From positions 348,739 to 412,738 of the forward strand of contig NZ_JAKLSQ010000001.1 in the NCBI RefSeq assembly GCF_022014495.1: DNA of 64,000 bases. The letters are read 5' to 3'. This document shows, piece by piece, positions 37,534 to 46,613 of the stretch (positions are counted from its first letter, which is position 1; every line of letters starts with the position of its first letter). The DNA is from Sandaracinobacteroides sayramensis. GTDB lineage: Bacteria; Pseudomonadota; Alphaproteobacteria; Sphingomonadales; Sphingomonadaceae. The position numbers and the translations under genes were made by a program. The notes below the pieces were generated by a model that was not told the DNA's origin, searched no databases, and saw only the letters and a list, made by a program, of their open reading frames with translations.

Positions 37534-39006
37534 CTAACCGCCGAAGAAAGCCGCGACGCGGGCCTGCGCCTCGGGCGACAAGCGCAGCCCCAGCTTGCTT
37601 CGCCGCCAGAGCGCATCCTCGGCGGTCCGCGCCCACTCCCTGTCGCGCATATGCTGCAATTCCGCCTCGAAGATGCCGCCCAGATTGGCGCCCAGCCCGG
37701 CTTCCAGCATCGCTTCGGTTTCGGTGCCATAGAGCCGCGCCATGCGCTCTATGATCAGCGGATCGTAGAGCGGGTTGCGCGCCTTCAGATGCGCGAGCCA
37801 TCGGGCGAAATCCTGCCCTGCGGTGCCGCCGAGGCGCGGCACATCGCCTCCGGGAAGCGGGGCATCGCGCGTCCAGCGTTTCGTCTTCGGGAATAGTTTC
37901 GCCAGCACGGCTTCGGCCAGCAGGCGGTAGGTGGTGATCTTGCCGCCGATCACCGTCATCGCATTCTGCCCTTCGTGCGGAACCAGCCGCCAGTCGCGCG
38001 TGGTCTCGCGCGCGCCCTTGCCCTCCTCCAGCACCAGCGGGCGGATGCCGGCGAAGCGGTGAACGATGTCGTCCGGGGTCAGCGGGCGGGCGAGGCTGCG
38101 GTTGACGGCCGCCAACAGATAGGCTTCCTCGTCGGCCGTGATCCTTGCCGCATGCGGCTCTGATACCGGGGTTTCGGTGGTGCCTATCAGGCTGAACTCG
38201 CCCTGATAGGGAATCACGAAAACGATACGCCCATCCGGCTGTTGCAGCATCCAGGCGTCCGTCGTGCGGTTCACCTTGCGGGTGACGATATGCGCGCCCT
38301 GCACCAGAGAGAGCTTCGGCGCATCGGCCACGCCCATCAGTTCGTGCGCCACCTGTCCGGCCCAGGGACCGGCGCAATTGACCAGATGCCGCGCGGCCAG
38401 CCGCCGTCCGCCGGCGGTCGTCACTTCCCAGCCGAGTTCGGTGCGCCGCGCCGCCGTCGCCGCTTCGCGCACCAGAATCTGCGCGCCGCGCGCGGCCGCA
38501 TCCTGCGCGTTCAGCACCACCAGCCGCGCATCGTCGATCCAGCCGTCCCAATAACGGTAGGCTCGCTTCAGCTGCGGCTGGAAGGCGGGGCCGGCGGCAT
38601 CGCTCCTGAGATCGACGCGCGAGGAGCCCGGCACTTCCTTCCGCCGGGCCAGATGATCGTAGAGGAACAGACCGGCGCGGATCATCCAGCCGGGCCGCAG
38701 ATGCGGCTCCAGCGGCAGCAGGAAAGGAAGCGGCCGGGAAATGTGCGGCGCCGCGCGCAGGATCACCTCCCGCTCCGCCAGCGCCTTTCGGACAAGGGCG
38801 AATTCGAAGAACTCCAGATAGCGCAGCCCGCCATGCACCAGCTTGGTGGAAGCGGACGAGGTGGCGCCGGCCAGATCGCCCATCTCGACGAGGGCGACGG
38901 AAAGACCCCGGCCCGCCGCGTCCCGCGCGATGCCCGCCCCGTTCACGCCGCCGCCGATCACCAGAAGATCGAGGACGGAATCGGCGCTGTCGGGAGAAAT
39001 CGGCAT
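37534..39006 (-). CDS. glpD: Glycerol-3-phosphate dehydrogenase (aerobic, FAD)
   Basis: 490 aa membrane-associated flavoenzyme that passes electrons from glycerol-3-phosphate to quinone. N-terminal FAD motif LLVIGGGVNGAGIARDAAGRGLSVALVE; substrate region SSASTKLVHGGLRYLE; HRFAGIRPL; and the C-terminal GGKITTYRLLAE. No glpF or glpK gene is near. The start at 39006 is the ATG nearest the Rossmann fold. A TCTAGG sequence only about 12 bp upstream on the minus strand could be a -10, giving a very short leader. Confidence 0.94.
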   Translation of the reverse strand: MPISPDSADSVLDLLVIGGGVNGAGIARDAAGRGLSVALVEMGDLAGATSSASTKLVHGGLRYLEFFEFALVRKALAEREVILRAAPHISRPLPFLLPLEPHLRPGWMIRAGLFLYDHLARRKEVPGSSRVDLRSDAAGPAFQPQLKRAYRYWDGWIDDARLVVLNAQDAAARGAQILVREAATAARRTELGWEVTTAGGRRLAARHLVNCAGPWAGQVAHELMGVADAPKLSLVQGAHIVTRKVNRTTDAWMLQQPDGRIVFVIPYQGEFSLIGTTETPVSEPHAARITADEEAYLLAAVNRSLARPLTPDDIVHRFAGIRPLVLEEGKGARETTRDWRLVPHEGQNAMTVIGGKITTYRLLAEAVLAKLFPKTKRWTRDAPLPGGDVPRLGGTAGQDFARWLAHLKARNPLYDPLIIERMARLYGTETEAMLEAGLGANLGGIFEAELQHMRDREWARTAEDALWRRSKLGLRLSPEAQARVAAFFGG

Positions 39007-39236
39007 GGGCTGTCGCCCTAGACGAGCCACGGCCTGTCGGAAAGTGGCGGGCCGCCATGCGCCGCCCCGATCGCTGCCACAAGCGAATTGCGTGGCGCGC
39101 ATCGAACAGGCGCGAAAGCCGCTCTTCCTGCCGCCCCGCTGCAAGCGGCTCGCATTTCCGCCTTGTGCGACAGGCTGGGGCGGCTATGCAAAGTGGCAAG
39201 TCCCGACGAAATCCGTCCGATCGCAAGGGAGCGACC

Positions 39237-39950
39237 ATGCTGAAGCCTTTCGCCGCACTCCTTCTCGCCGTTGCAGCCCCGGCGGCCATCGCCCAGACGG
39301 CGCCAGCCGCCGCTCCGGCCGCGCAGGGGCCGTTCGTGCTGGATGCCCTGCCCTATGCCGCCAATGCGCTGGCGCCGGTGATCGACCAGGAAACGATGGA
39401 GCTGCACTGGGGCAAGCACCACCGCGCCTATGTCGACAATCTGAACAAGGCGGTGACGGCCGACCCGGCGCTCAAAGGCGTTTCGCTGGAGCAGCTTCTG
39501 GCCCGCGTGTCGACGCTGCCCAAGGCGGTGCGGGACAATGGCGGCGGCCACTGGAACCACCGCTTCTTCTGGGCGCTGATGGCCCCCGAGGGCAAGCGCG
39601 GCGCCCCTTCCGCCCCACTGCTGGCCGCGATCGAGCGGGACTTCGGCGGGCTCGACAAGTTCAAGGCCGCGTTCCAGCAGGCCGGCGCGACGCAGTTCGG
39701 CTCGGGCTGGGCCTGGCTGGTCGTCACGCCCGAAGGCAAACTCGCGGTCACTTCCACGCCCAACCAGGACAATCCGCTGATGGACCTGGCGCCGGTGAAG
39801 GGCACGCCGATCCTGGGCAACGACGTCTGGGAACATGCCTATTACCTCACCTACCGCAACCGCCGCGGCGACTATCTCTCCAAATGGTGGGACGTGGTGA
39901 ACTGGGGCCATGTGAACGAGCTGTTCGCGGAAGCCTCCGCCAGGCGCTGA
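39237..39950 (+). CDS. Superoxide dismutase (Fe/Mn) with signal peptide
   Basis: 237 aa. An N-terminal signal peptide (1-19, ending AIAQ) and an Ala/Pro-rich linker precede a complete Fe/Mn superoxide dismutase domain (about 31-235). Metal ligands: His57 in MELHWGKHH, the His of GGHWNHRFFW, and the Asp and His of NDVWEHAYYLTY. Export to the periplasm is inferred; most Fe/Mn enzymes are cytoplasmic. AAGGGAG lies 6 bp before the ATG at 39237. It could defend against superoxide at the envelope in place of a Cu/Zn enzyme. Divergent from glpD. Confidence 0.92.
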   Translation: MLKPFAALLLAVAAPAAIAQTAPAAAPAAQGPFVLDALPYAANALAPVIDQETMELHWGKHHRAYVDNLNKAVTADPALKGVSLEQLLARVSTLPKAVRDNGGGHWNHRFFWALMAPEGKRGAPSAPLLAAIERDFGGLDKFKAAFQQAGATQFGSGWAWLVVTPEGKLAVTSTPNQDNPLMDLAPVKGTPILGNDVWEHAYYLTYRNRRGDYLSKWWDVVNWGHVNELFAEASARR

Positions 39951-39976
39951 TGCGAAACGGGCGCCGACACGAAACC

Positions 39977-40010
39977 AGGCCCCGCCTAGCGAAAGCCCGG
40001 CGGGGCTTTC
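39977..40010. terminator. Terminator between sod and patatin genes
   Basis: GCCCCGCC (39979-39986) pairs with GGCGGGGC (39999-40006), followed by TTTC towards the patatin side. It lies between two convergent genes. Confidence 0.65.
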
Positions 40011-40011
40011 T

Positions 40012-42246
40012 TCAGAAGATGCGGCCGAGGACCAGATAAAGCGCGCCGTTGCCGCGCGTGAGGCCGCCGGCGATCACGAACGGCCCCAGCGGCGTGTCCG
40101 TGCCCGCGAACAGGCTGGCGGCCGGGCGCAGCGCGCTGAAGGACACGTCGTCGATCGAGCTCCAGGTGTTTCCCACTTCCACGCTGCCGCCCAGATAGAC
40201 CGGCACATTCACGATCGGCGCCTCCTCGGACAGGCGGTGGAAGAAGATCGCCCGGCCCAGCAGCTTGTGCCGCCCCAGAAGCTGGTCGGGGTCGAGGCCG
40301 GAGAGGTTCAGGAAGCCGCCCAGCCGGAAATCGCCGACGGACCGGCCATCCCCCCGGCTGGTGAAGCCGAATTCGCCGGAGAAGAGGATGGTGTTGCGCC
40401 CCCAGGAGACCGGCTTCCAAAGCTCGCCCGAAACCACCGTGTAGCCGAGGTCGCCGCCCAGCAGTTTCACATGGTCGACCATGCCGAGGCGCAGATAGAG
40501 GCCTTCGGTCGGGAAGTTCAGCTGGTCCAGCGTGTCGGCGGTCAGCGTCACCCGCCACTGCGCGTCCTGCATCTGGGGACCGATGTCGGCGGGAATGCCG
40601 ATCAGCGTGTCGAGATCGACCTGCGCATAGCCGACGCCGAAGCGCAGCTCGGCGTGGTTGCCGAACAGGAAGCCGCCATCCAGATCGAGGCCCAGCCGCG
40701 CGTCGCGCACTTCGGCCACCGCCTTGTCGCCTTCGTAAAGAACGGTGTCGATCCGCGACCAATAGGGGGTGATTTCCGCGAACATGCGGTTCTTCCGGCC
40801 CGGCAGCAGATCGGCGCTTCCGAACTCGGTGTAGAAGCCGCTGGCGATCAGCAGATTGGTGCCGACCCGCACGTCCGTCCGCCATTCGGCGCCGGTGCCC
40901 ATGAAGTTGCGGTCGGTATAGCCGAGGCCCAGGCGGATCGCCGAATGTCGGTTGAAATCGGTGGAGATGCCCAGCCCCACCTGCAGCCAGTTGGCGGCCG
41001 TCGGGTCGCCGTCGGCGGTGATGGTGACTCCTTCGCCGCCCAGCCTGTCGGACGCGCCTATGCCGTAGCGCACGGCGCGGAAGCCGCCCAGCGCATAGAC
41101 GTTGTGCAGATCCTCGGTCATCTGCCGCGCATCCAGCGGCTGCCCCGGCTTCTGTTGGATCAACGCCTCGATCTGCTGGGTGTAGGTGTCGGAACGGTTG
41201 TCCACCTTCACGAAATCGACGACCGGCGCGTTGCGCGGCGCCCGGGCCTGCCGGGCGGCCAGATGCGCCTGCCATTCGCCCTCGGAAAGCTGATAGGGGC
41301 GCAACTGCTCCAGCGCCGCCAGGGCGGCGGCGCGGCCGGCGGCGATTCCGGCGGCGCCATGCTCGAAGCCGGTGGTGGAAATGTCCGGCTGGTCCGGGCG
41401 GATCAGCACATCCTGCGGCGTCAAGGTCGCCACCTGCCGCTCGATATTGTCGCGGCCCAGCAGAAGCTGCATCTGGTTCAGCACCGAGACGAAGCTGGAA
41501 ATCCGGTCGCGCGGCAGCAGCGGCGTGCCCACATCGACGACGATCAGATGGTCGACACCCATCGCGCGGCCGACGTCGATCGGCACATTGTCGACGATTC
41601 CGCCGTCCACCAGCAGCCTGCCGTCGCGCTCGACCGGGGGCAGCCCGCCCGGCACTGACATGGAGGCGAACACCGCGGTCGCGATGTCGCCCGAATCCAT
41701 CACCACCGGCCGGCCCGTCTCGATATCGGCGGCGACCGCGCGATAGGGGATGGCCAGAAGGTCGAAATCGGTCTGGCTGCGCGCCGGCGCCAGATATTCC
41801 GCCAGCGTCAGGAACAGGTCCTGCCCGCGCAGCACGCCCTTGGGCAGCACCAGGCCCCGGTTGTCGAAGCTGATGCGATAGTCGATCAGCACGTCGCGCT
41901 GGTCGCGCTTGCGGCGGAAGCTGAGGCGGTCGCGCGGGATCGAATCGTTGAACACCGTGGTCCAGGGGATTTCCTCGGTGATCGCCGTCAGTTCGGCCGG
42001 CGTCTTCCCCTGCGCGTAGAGGCTGCCAACCACGGCCCCCATGCTGGTGCCCGCCACGGCGTGCACGGGGATGCGATTCTCTTCCAGCACCTGCAGAACG
42101 CCCACATGGGCAAAGCCGCGCGCGCCCCCGCCCCCCAGGACCAGGCCGATCCGGGGCTGGCCGGGCGCGGGTTGGGGAACAGTCTCGGCAGCCAGCGGAG
42201 CCGCCAGCGCGAGGAGGGCGAAAAGTGGCAGGAAGGTGCGACGCAT
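40012..42246 (-). CDS. Patatin-like phospholipase with POTRA and outer-membrane barrel (type Vd autotransporter-like)
   Basis: 744 aa. Signal peptide 1-21; patatin domain about 31-320 with oxyanion hole GGGGARGF (38-45), nucleophile Ser68 in GTSMG and the catalytic Asp in LLVDGGIVDN; a POTRA-like segment about 345-420; then a BamA/Omp85-type barrel about 425-744 that ends in ALYLVLGRIF. The layout matches PlpD of Pseudomonas, the founding type Vd secretion protein, where the lipase is exposed or released outside. Divergent from the small cytochrome c gene with a 91-bp spacer. Confidence 0.9.
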   Translation of the reverse strand: MRRTFLPLFALLALAAPLAAETVPQPAPGQPRIGLVLGGGGARGFAHVGVLQVLEENRIPVHAVAGTSMGAVVGSLYAQGKTPAELTAITEEIPWTTVFNDSIPRDRLSFRRKRDQRDVLIDYRISFDNRGLVLPKGVLRGQDLFLTLAEYLAPARSQTDFDLLAIPYRAVAADIETGRPVVMDSGDIATAVFASMSVPGGLPPVERDGRLLVDGGIVDNVPIDVGRAMGVDHLIVVDVGTPLLPRDRISSFVSVLNQMQLLLGRDNIERQVATLTPQDVLIRPDQPDISTTGFEHGAAGIAAGRAAALAALEQLRPYQLSEGEWQAHLAARQARAPRNAPVVDFVKVDNRSDTYTQQIEALIQQKPGQPLDARQMTEDLHNVYALGGFRAVRYGIGASDRLGGEGVTITADGDPTAANWLQVGLGISTDFNRHSAIRLGLGYTDRNFMGTGAEWRTDVRVGTNLLIASGFYTEFGSADLLPGRKNRMFAEITPYWSRIDTVLYEGDKAVAEVRDARLGLDLDGGFLFGNHAELRFGVGYAQVDLDTLIGIPADIGPQMQDAQWRVTLTADTLDQLNFPTEGLYLRLGMVDHVKLLGGDLGYTVVSGELWKPVSWGRNTILFSGEFGFTSRGDGRSVGDFRLGGFLNLSGLDPDQLLGRHKLLGRAIFFHRLSEEAPIVNVPVYLGGSVEVGNTWSSIDDVSFSALRPAASLFAGTDTPLGPFVIAGGLTRGNGALYLVLGRIF

Positions 42247-42337
42247 CGGCCTTCTCTATGGCCTCAGCCGGCGCAACACGCCAGCGCCTTGGCGAACGCC
42301 GCGAATTGCGGCAAAGCCGCTGCAAAGCTTCAGGACA

Positions 42338-42640
42338 ATGATCGTGCAACTCGCTGATTCCAGATGGAAGTATTTGGCGCTGGCGCCTCTTGCCATCGCC
42401 GCTGCGCCGATTGCCCTGGCTGAGGTACCTCCGGCGCTGCCGCCCGGGCCGGAAACGAATCGGGTGATCGAAAGATGCACGGCCTGCCATGGCCTCGATT
42501 ATCTGACGAAGCAGCCCGCCGGCCGGGGCGCCCAATGGTGGAGCAGAACCATAGACGATATGGTGGACACGCACGGCGCCGACATTCCGGACGAGGACCG
42601 CAAGGCGATCGCGGACTATCTGACCCGTCAATTCGGCTGA
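42338..42640 (+). CDS. Small exported c-type cytochrome
   Basis: 100 aa. Signal sequence (about 1-29, ending ALAE), then one heme-binding motif CTACH (about 47-51) and possible axial Met in RTIDDMVDTHG. The GADIPDEDRKAIADYL ending resembles the small cytochrome subunits that accompany sulfite-oxidising molybdoenzymes, but no such enzyme is adjacent, so the partner is unknown. ATG at 42338 has AGGA only 2 bp upstream; GTG at 42344 has the same AGGA at better spacing and may be the true start. Confidence 0.8.
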   Translation: MIVQLADSRWKYLALAPLAIAAAPIALAEVPPALPPGPETNRVIERCTACHGLDYLTKQPAGRGAQWWSRTIDDMVDTHGADIPDEDRKAIADYLTRQFG

Positions 42641-42644
42641 GCGT

Positions 42645-45600
42645 TCAACTGCCTTCCAGCTTCAGCTCCATCCGCGCCCGGCCCTCCTTCTCCACGGCGG
42701 AATCGCGGGCGGAGATGAACAGCCGGGCCGGGTCGACGGCGGTGCCGCCCTGCAGCAACGTCTGGCGGACCGATTCGGCGCGCGCCTTGCCCAATGCCGC
42801 CAGTTCGGCGGGTGTCGGGGCGAAGGATTTGCGAAGCTCGGCCATCAGCCAGTCCGCCTCCCGTTCGCGCCGCGCCTCCTTCGTTTCCCCGTTCGGGCCG
42901 GCGGCATAGGCGGGCTTCGCCTTCAGGCGCGCCTTGTAGAGATCCTCCAGCCGGTCGTGACGTGTGGCAGGCTCCAGCGTGGAGAGGTCGGCTGCGGCCC
43001 CTTTCTTCACTTCCTTCGCCATGGCCGCCGCCGCGATTCGGCGATCCGCCATGCCCTGCGCATCCAGCGGCAGGCCGGGGCCGGCCGGTATGTCCAGCCG
43101 CAGTTCCGGCTTCTCAGCCAGTCCCTTGGCGATTCCCGCCAGATTGCCGGCCGCCCCCGATGGCACGGTGGAGGAGCCGGGATCGAAATCCACGAACTGC
43201 ACATCCTCCTTGCCGCCGAACAGGTCGCCCAGCGCCCGGAACGGGGCCGTCAGCACTTTCTCGAACAGGTTGCCGACGACCTTCCAGATGATCGGGCCGA
43301 GACGGAAGCTGGGGTCGTCGAGCGACCCGGTCACCGGCACGTCCAGTTCGATCACCCCATTCTTGTCCTTCAGAAGCGAAGTGGCGAACTTGATCGGCAT
43401 CGACACCTTTTCCTTGCTGTCGGTGGCGTCGCCCCATTCCAGCTGGTCGATCAGGATGTGGTGCTTCGCTTCCAGAGCGCGGTTGTCGATGGCGTAGGAA
43501 AGCTCGGTCGTCAGCTTGCCTTTGGCGATGGCATAGCCGGCCCAGCGACCGGAATAGGGGTTGAACACCGGCAGCTCGATGTTGCGGAACGCCATGTCGA
43601 TCCGGGTGCGCCGGTCGTATTGCATGGGTGTCAGCTCGCCCGAAATGCTGACGGGGGAGTGTTTGTCGATCACATAGCCGTCGAGCTTCACCGCCGCCAC
43701 GGCGCGCGGGCTGTTGGAGATGTTGGCGACATGCCCGTTCACCCCTTCCACCTTGGCGGCGAAACTGGGCTGGAGCGAGTAATCGGCGAAGTTCATCGTG
43801 CCGCCTGTCACGTCCAGCCGCTTCACCAGAACCGGTATATCCGGTTCGCGGACGGGGGCGGCCAGCGCCGCACGCGCCTTTAGGGCGGTGGCCTGTTTCT
43901 CGGCGGCGAGGCGCTCGGCCTCGGCCCGCCGTTCCGCCCGCGTCGGCTTCTTCATGGGGGCCACGTCGGCGGCGGGCGGCACCACCGGCTGCGGGTTGAA
44001 GGTGACGAGACGCTGGAAGTTCAGCGTCCCGTCCGGGAAGATCGTCAGCGCGCCATAAGGCTCGACGATGCGCGCGCGGGCGACGACCGCCTTCTTCGGC
44101 GTAGCGTCGATTCCCTCCAGCTGCAGCCGTTTCCAGCGCACGAGGTCGCTGCGCTGGTAGGTTTCGACAAGCTCCAGATTGTCGATGGCGGCCTGCCCGC
44201 GATAGCCCATGTCCTTCGCGCTGTAGCGAACCCGTCCGTCCGCCGAGGCGGTGCCCGAAACGATTTGCAGGGCCGGGAAATCGACGGTGTAGGGAACGGC
44301 GCTTTTGACGGGGAAGCCGGCCAGCTTCACGGCAAGGTCGGCAGCCGTCGTGACCGGGTTCACCTCGCCGCTGGCGGAAAAGCTGGTCGAGCCGTTGAGC
44401 CGGCCGGAGAGGCTGACTTTCAGCGCTCCCCCCTCCGCGCCGCGCGCGGTCAAGGCCAGCGGAGTGACCGTCCAGGTGGAAACGGGTTTCACCGCCTGGT
44501 CGATGAACCGGATCTTCGTATCCGACAGGCTGATTTCGCCGACTGCCGGCATCGGCGCCGAAGCCGTGGCGGACGACGGCCTGGCGAGCGGTTGGGCCGG
44601 CGGTTGTGCAGAAGGGGCCGGCATCAGTTTCAGGAGCGAGATACCGCCGCGCCGGTCACGGGTGATAGTGGTGTCGAGCCCGGCCAGCCTGACCGTCGAC
44701 AAAGACAGCGCCGAAGTCGCCGGATCGAGCTTTATCCCTTGCACATCGGCGGCCTTCAGGGCGATCGTCTGCCCGGCGGCGGGGCCATTGCCCTTCACCT
44801 CCACGGCGCGCAACGCCACATCGGCGACGGACAGGCGGCTCTTCAATTCACCGCCCGCCGGCATTTCCGCCTCTGCCGCGATCCCGGCCAGCGCCAGCCC
44901 GCCGATGCCGACATCGGCGTGCACCAGCTGCGGCCTGCCGGATACGGCCAGCCCTTTCACCAGGAACTTCGGCAGCCTGGCCGTCGCCTTCAGGCCATCG
45001 GCGCCATAGGCAGCGGTGTAGGAAAGGTCGAAGTCCATCGCCCCCGCCTTCAAGGCGGCCGGCAGCGCCTCTCCGGCAAACTCCTGCACGCTCGCAGCCT
45101 TCAGGTTGCGGACCGCCAGCCCCCCGCGCGAGGCGATGGGCGCCATCGAGACATGGCCCTTCCAGACGAAAAGCTCATCCGCGTCCGACCGGCCCTGCAA
45201 CTGGAAGCCGCCGCCCTCGTCGCGCGTGGTGTGGAGATTCTGCAGGCGGAAACCGATCGGGGTCAGAAGCGCGTCCGGCCTGTTGGGCTTGCTGTGATCC
45301 GCCAGCAGGGCGCGGCCCCGCTCCACCTTCAGGTCCGCGATCAGCAGCGGCGGCATGGGGTCCGGGCTGGGCGGCGGCATCAGGTCGAGAAGGTTGAGGC
45401 TGCCGTCCGGGCGGACGATCGCCTGCACGTCCGGTTCCACCACCCGGACCTCGTCGAAGCGGTAACTGTCCCCGAACAGCGAGCGGCCGGCGAAATTGAC
45501 GCGCAGCGCCTTCACCCGCAGCATCGGCGCGTCCGCCGGAATGGCGATCCCCTCGATATCGACGGTGAAGCGGAACGGGTCCACCTTCACTTGCCCGATC

Positions 45601-45803
45601 GCCAGTTCCTGCTTCAGCTTCTCGCGCGTCCAGGCCTGCGCTTCGGAACGGATGAGGCGCGGGGCGAGAAGATAGCCGGCCGCCGCGTAAAGGCCGAGCA
45701 GCAGGGCGAGAAGGGCTGCGGCAATCAGCCACGGACGGCCGCTGCCGAACCGGCGCCGCTGTCCTTCCGGCGGATTTGCATCTGCTTCCATCACTTCGCT
45801 CAC
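42645..45803 (-). CDS. DUF748 domain-containing large envelope protein
   Basis: About 1052 aa. One transmembrane segment near the N-terminus (about 26-47), then a long beta-rich DUF748/AsmA-like region with TREKLKQELAIGQVKVDPFRFTVDIEGIAI, a linker rich in Ala/Arg/Lys (about 630-680) and a C-terminal part with QFVDFDPGSSTVPSGAAGNLAGIAKGLAEKPELRLDIPA, an OmpA-like degenerate motif. AsmA-like proteins bridge the periplasm and influence outer-membrane lipid transport; a similar role is possible. The start is uncertain: GTG at 45803 has GGGAG 5-6 bp upstream, and ATG 45791 is the alternative. It is convergent with the cytochrome gene (4-bp gap). Confidence 0.85.
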   Translation of the reverse strand: MSEVMEADANPPEGQRRRFGSGRPWLIAAALLALLLGLYAAAGYLLAPRLIRSEAQAWTREKLKQELAIGQVKVDPFRFTVDIEGIAIPADAPMLRVKALRVNFAGRSLFGDSYRFDEVRVVEPDVQAIVRPDGSLNLLDLMPPPSPDPMPPLLIADLKVERGRALLADHSKPNRPDALLTPIGFRLQNLHTTRDEGGGFQLQGRSDADELFVWKGHVSMAPIASRGGLAVRNLKAASVQEFAGEALPAALKAGAMDFDLSYTAAYGADGLKATARLPKFLVKGLAVSGRPQLVHADVGIGGLALAGIAAEAEMPAGGELKSRLSVADVALRAVEVKGNGPAAGQTIALKAADVQGIKLDPATSALSLSTVRLAGLDTTITRDRRGGISLLKLMPAPSAQPPAQPLARPSSATASAPMPAVGEISLSDTKIRFIDQAVKPVSTWTVTPLALTARGAEGGALKVSLSGRLNGSTSFSASGEVNPVTTAADLAVKLAGFPVKSAVPYTVDFPALQIVSGTASADGRVRYSAKDMGYRGQAAIDNLELVETYQRSDLVRWKRLQLEGIDATPKKAVVARARIVEPYGALTIFPDGTLNFQRLVTFNPQPVVPPAADVAPMKKPTRAERRAEAERLAAEKQATALKARAALAAPVREPDIPVLVKRLDVTGGTMNFADYSLQPSFAAKVEGVNGHVANISNSPRAVAAVKLDGYVIDKHSPVSISGELTPMQYDRRTRIDMAFRNIELPVFNPYSGRWAGYAIAKGKLTTELSYAIDNRALEAKHHILIDQLEWGDATDSKEKVSMPIKFATSLLKDKNGVIELDVPVTGSLDDPSFRLGPIIWKVVGNLFEKVLTAPFRALGDLFGGKEDVQFVDFDPGSSTVPSGAAGNLAGIAKGLAEKPELRLDIPAGPGLPLDAQGMADRRIAAAAMAKEVKKGAAADLSTLEPATRHDRLEDLYKARLKAKPAYAAGPNGETKEARREREADWLMAELRKSFAPTPAELAALGKARAESVRQTLLQGGTAVDPARLFISARDSAVEKEGRARMELKLEGS

Positions 45804-45844
45804 AGTGGCTCCCACACATCCCGCTGCGCGTCGAGCGGGGCACA

Positions 45845-45873
45845 GCTAGCGCCTTGCGGGGCATTCCGGTCAA
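45845..45873 (-). promoter_or_regulatory. Predicted promoter for the DUF748 gene
   Basis: On the minus strand TTGACC (complement of 45868-45873), a 17-bp spacer and GCTAGC (complement of 45845-45850), about 40 bp before the start. Confidence 0.5.
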
Positions 45874-45898
45874 GCCCTGTGCCCGCAATCGCCCCGAT

Positions 45899-45927
45899 TT
45901 GGGCGATTTTACATCGTTTCGCTAGCC
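45899..45927 (+). promoter_or_regulatory. Predicted promoter for the DUF4136 lipoprotein gene
   Basis: TTGGGC (45899-45904), a 17-bp spacer and CTAGCC (45922-45927), 51 bp before the ATG. Weaker than the divergent promoter. Confidence 0.4.
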
Positions 45928-45978
45928 GGAAGCCGCGGCGGATGTTAGCGAAATGGCAGATTGCCTGAGGAGGATTTT

Positions 45979-46560
45979 ATGCCGAAGCGGATTTCCCTGG
46001 TGGCTCTTGCGGCAGCGCCGCTGCTGGCGCTGGCGGCCTGTTCCAGCGGTCCGAACATCCAGACCCTGTCGGACCCGTCCGTCAGTTTCAGCCAGTATCA
46101 GACGTTCGGCTTCGTCGAGCCGCTGGGCACGGATCGGGCGGGTTACCAGTCGATCGTGTCGCAGCATCTGAAGGATTCGACGCGCCGGCAGATGGAAGCG
46201 CGCGGCTTCCGCTACGATCCGGCCAGCCCGCAGCTGCTGATCAACTTCAGCGCCAAGCTCGACGACAAGATGCGGGTCACCACCGTGCCGGAACCGAGCT
46301 ATTATGGTTATGGCTATTATGGTTATCGCCGTGGCTTCTACCAGCCCTGGCCGATGTACACCGACCGGACGGAAGTGACGCAATATCAGCAGGGCACGCT
46401 GACCATCGATCTGGTGGACGCGGCGCGCAAGCAGCTCGTCTGGGAAGGCACGGCGACCAAGGCGGTTTCCTCGAAGGACGTGGAGAATGTGCCCGCGACG
46501 ATCGAGAGCACGGTCGCCGCGGTGTTCGCCAAATTCCCGGTTCCGGCGACCGCGCAGTAG
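45979..46560 (+). CDS. DUF4136 domain lipoprotein
   Basis: 193 aa. Lipobox LAAC places the lipidated Cys at residue 21. The body matches DUF4136: FSQYQTFGFVEP near the N-terminus, QMEARGFRYDPASPQLLINFSAKLDDK, a Tyr/Gly-rich insert (YYGYGYYGYRRGFYQPW) and GTLTIDLVDAARKQLVWEGTA. Function of the family is unknown. GAGGAGG lies 6 bp before the ATG. The divergent DUF748 gene shares its 175-bp upstream region. Confidence 0.88.
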   Translation: MPKRISLVALAAAPLLALAACSSGPNIQTLSDPSVSFSQYQTFGFVEPLGTDRAGYQSIVSQHLKDSTRRQMEARGFRYDPASPQLLINFSAKLDDKMRVTTVPEPSYYGYGYYGYRRGFYQPWPMYTDRTEVTQYQQGTLTIDLVDAARKQLVWEGTATKAVSSKDVENVPATIESTVAAVFAKFPVPATAQ

Positions 46561-46572
46561 ATTGGCCCATGG

Positions 46573-46608
46573 CGTTCGGGCGGGCCGGCCAGCGGCTCCG
46601 CCCGAACG
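46573..46608. terminator. Terminator between DUF4136 and ALDH genes
   Basis: CGTTCGGGCGG (46573-46583) pairs perfectly with 46598-46608; loop 14 bases, then TCTTCTC. Located between convergent genes. Confidence 0.75.
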
Positions 46609-46613
46609 TCTTC

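Noticed and set aside
39986-42631. 881-codon open frame on the minus strand overlapping the patatin gene
   Set aside because: Alternative frame of the same strand; the patatin frame carries GGGGARG, GTSMG and DGG, while this one is Arg/Gly-rich without motifs.
44265-45968. 567-codon open frame on the plus strand
   Set aside because: Antisense to the DUF748 gene; no signal or domain.
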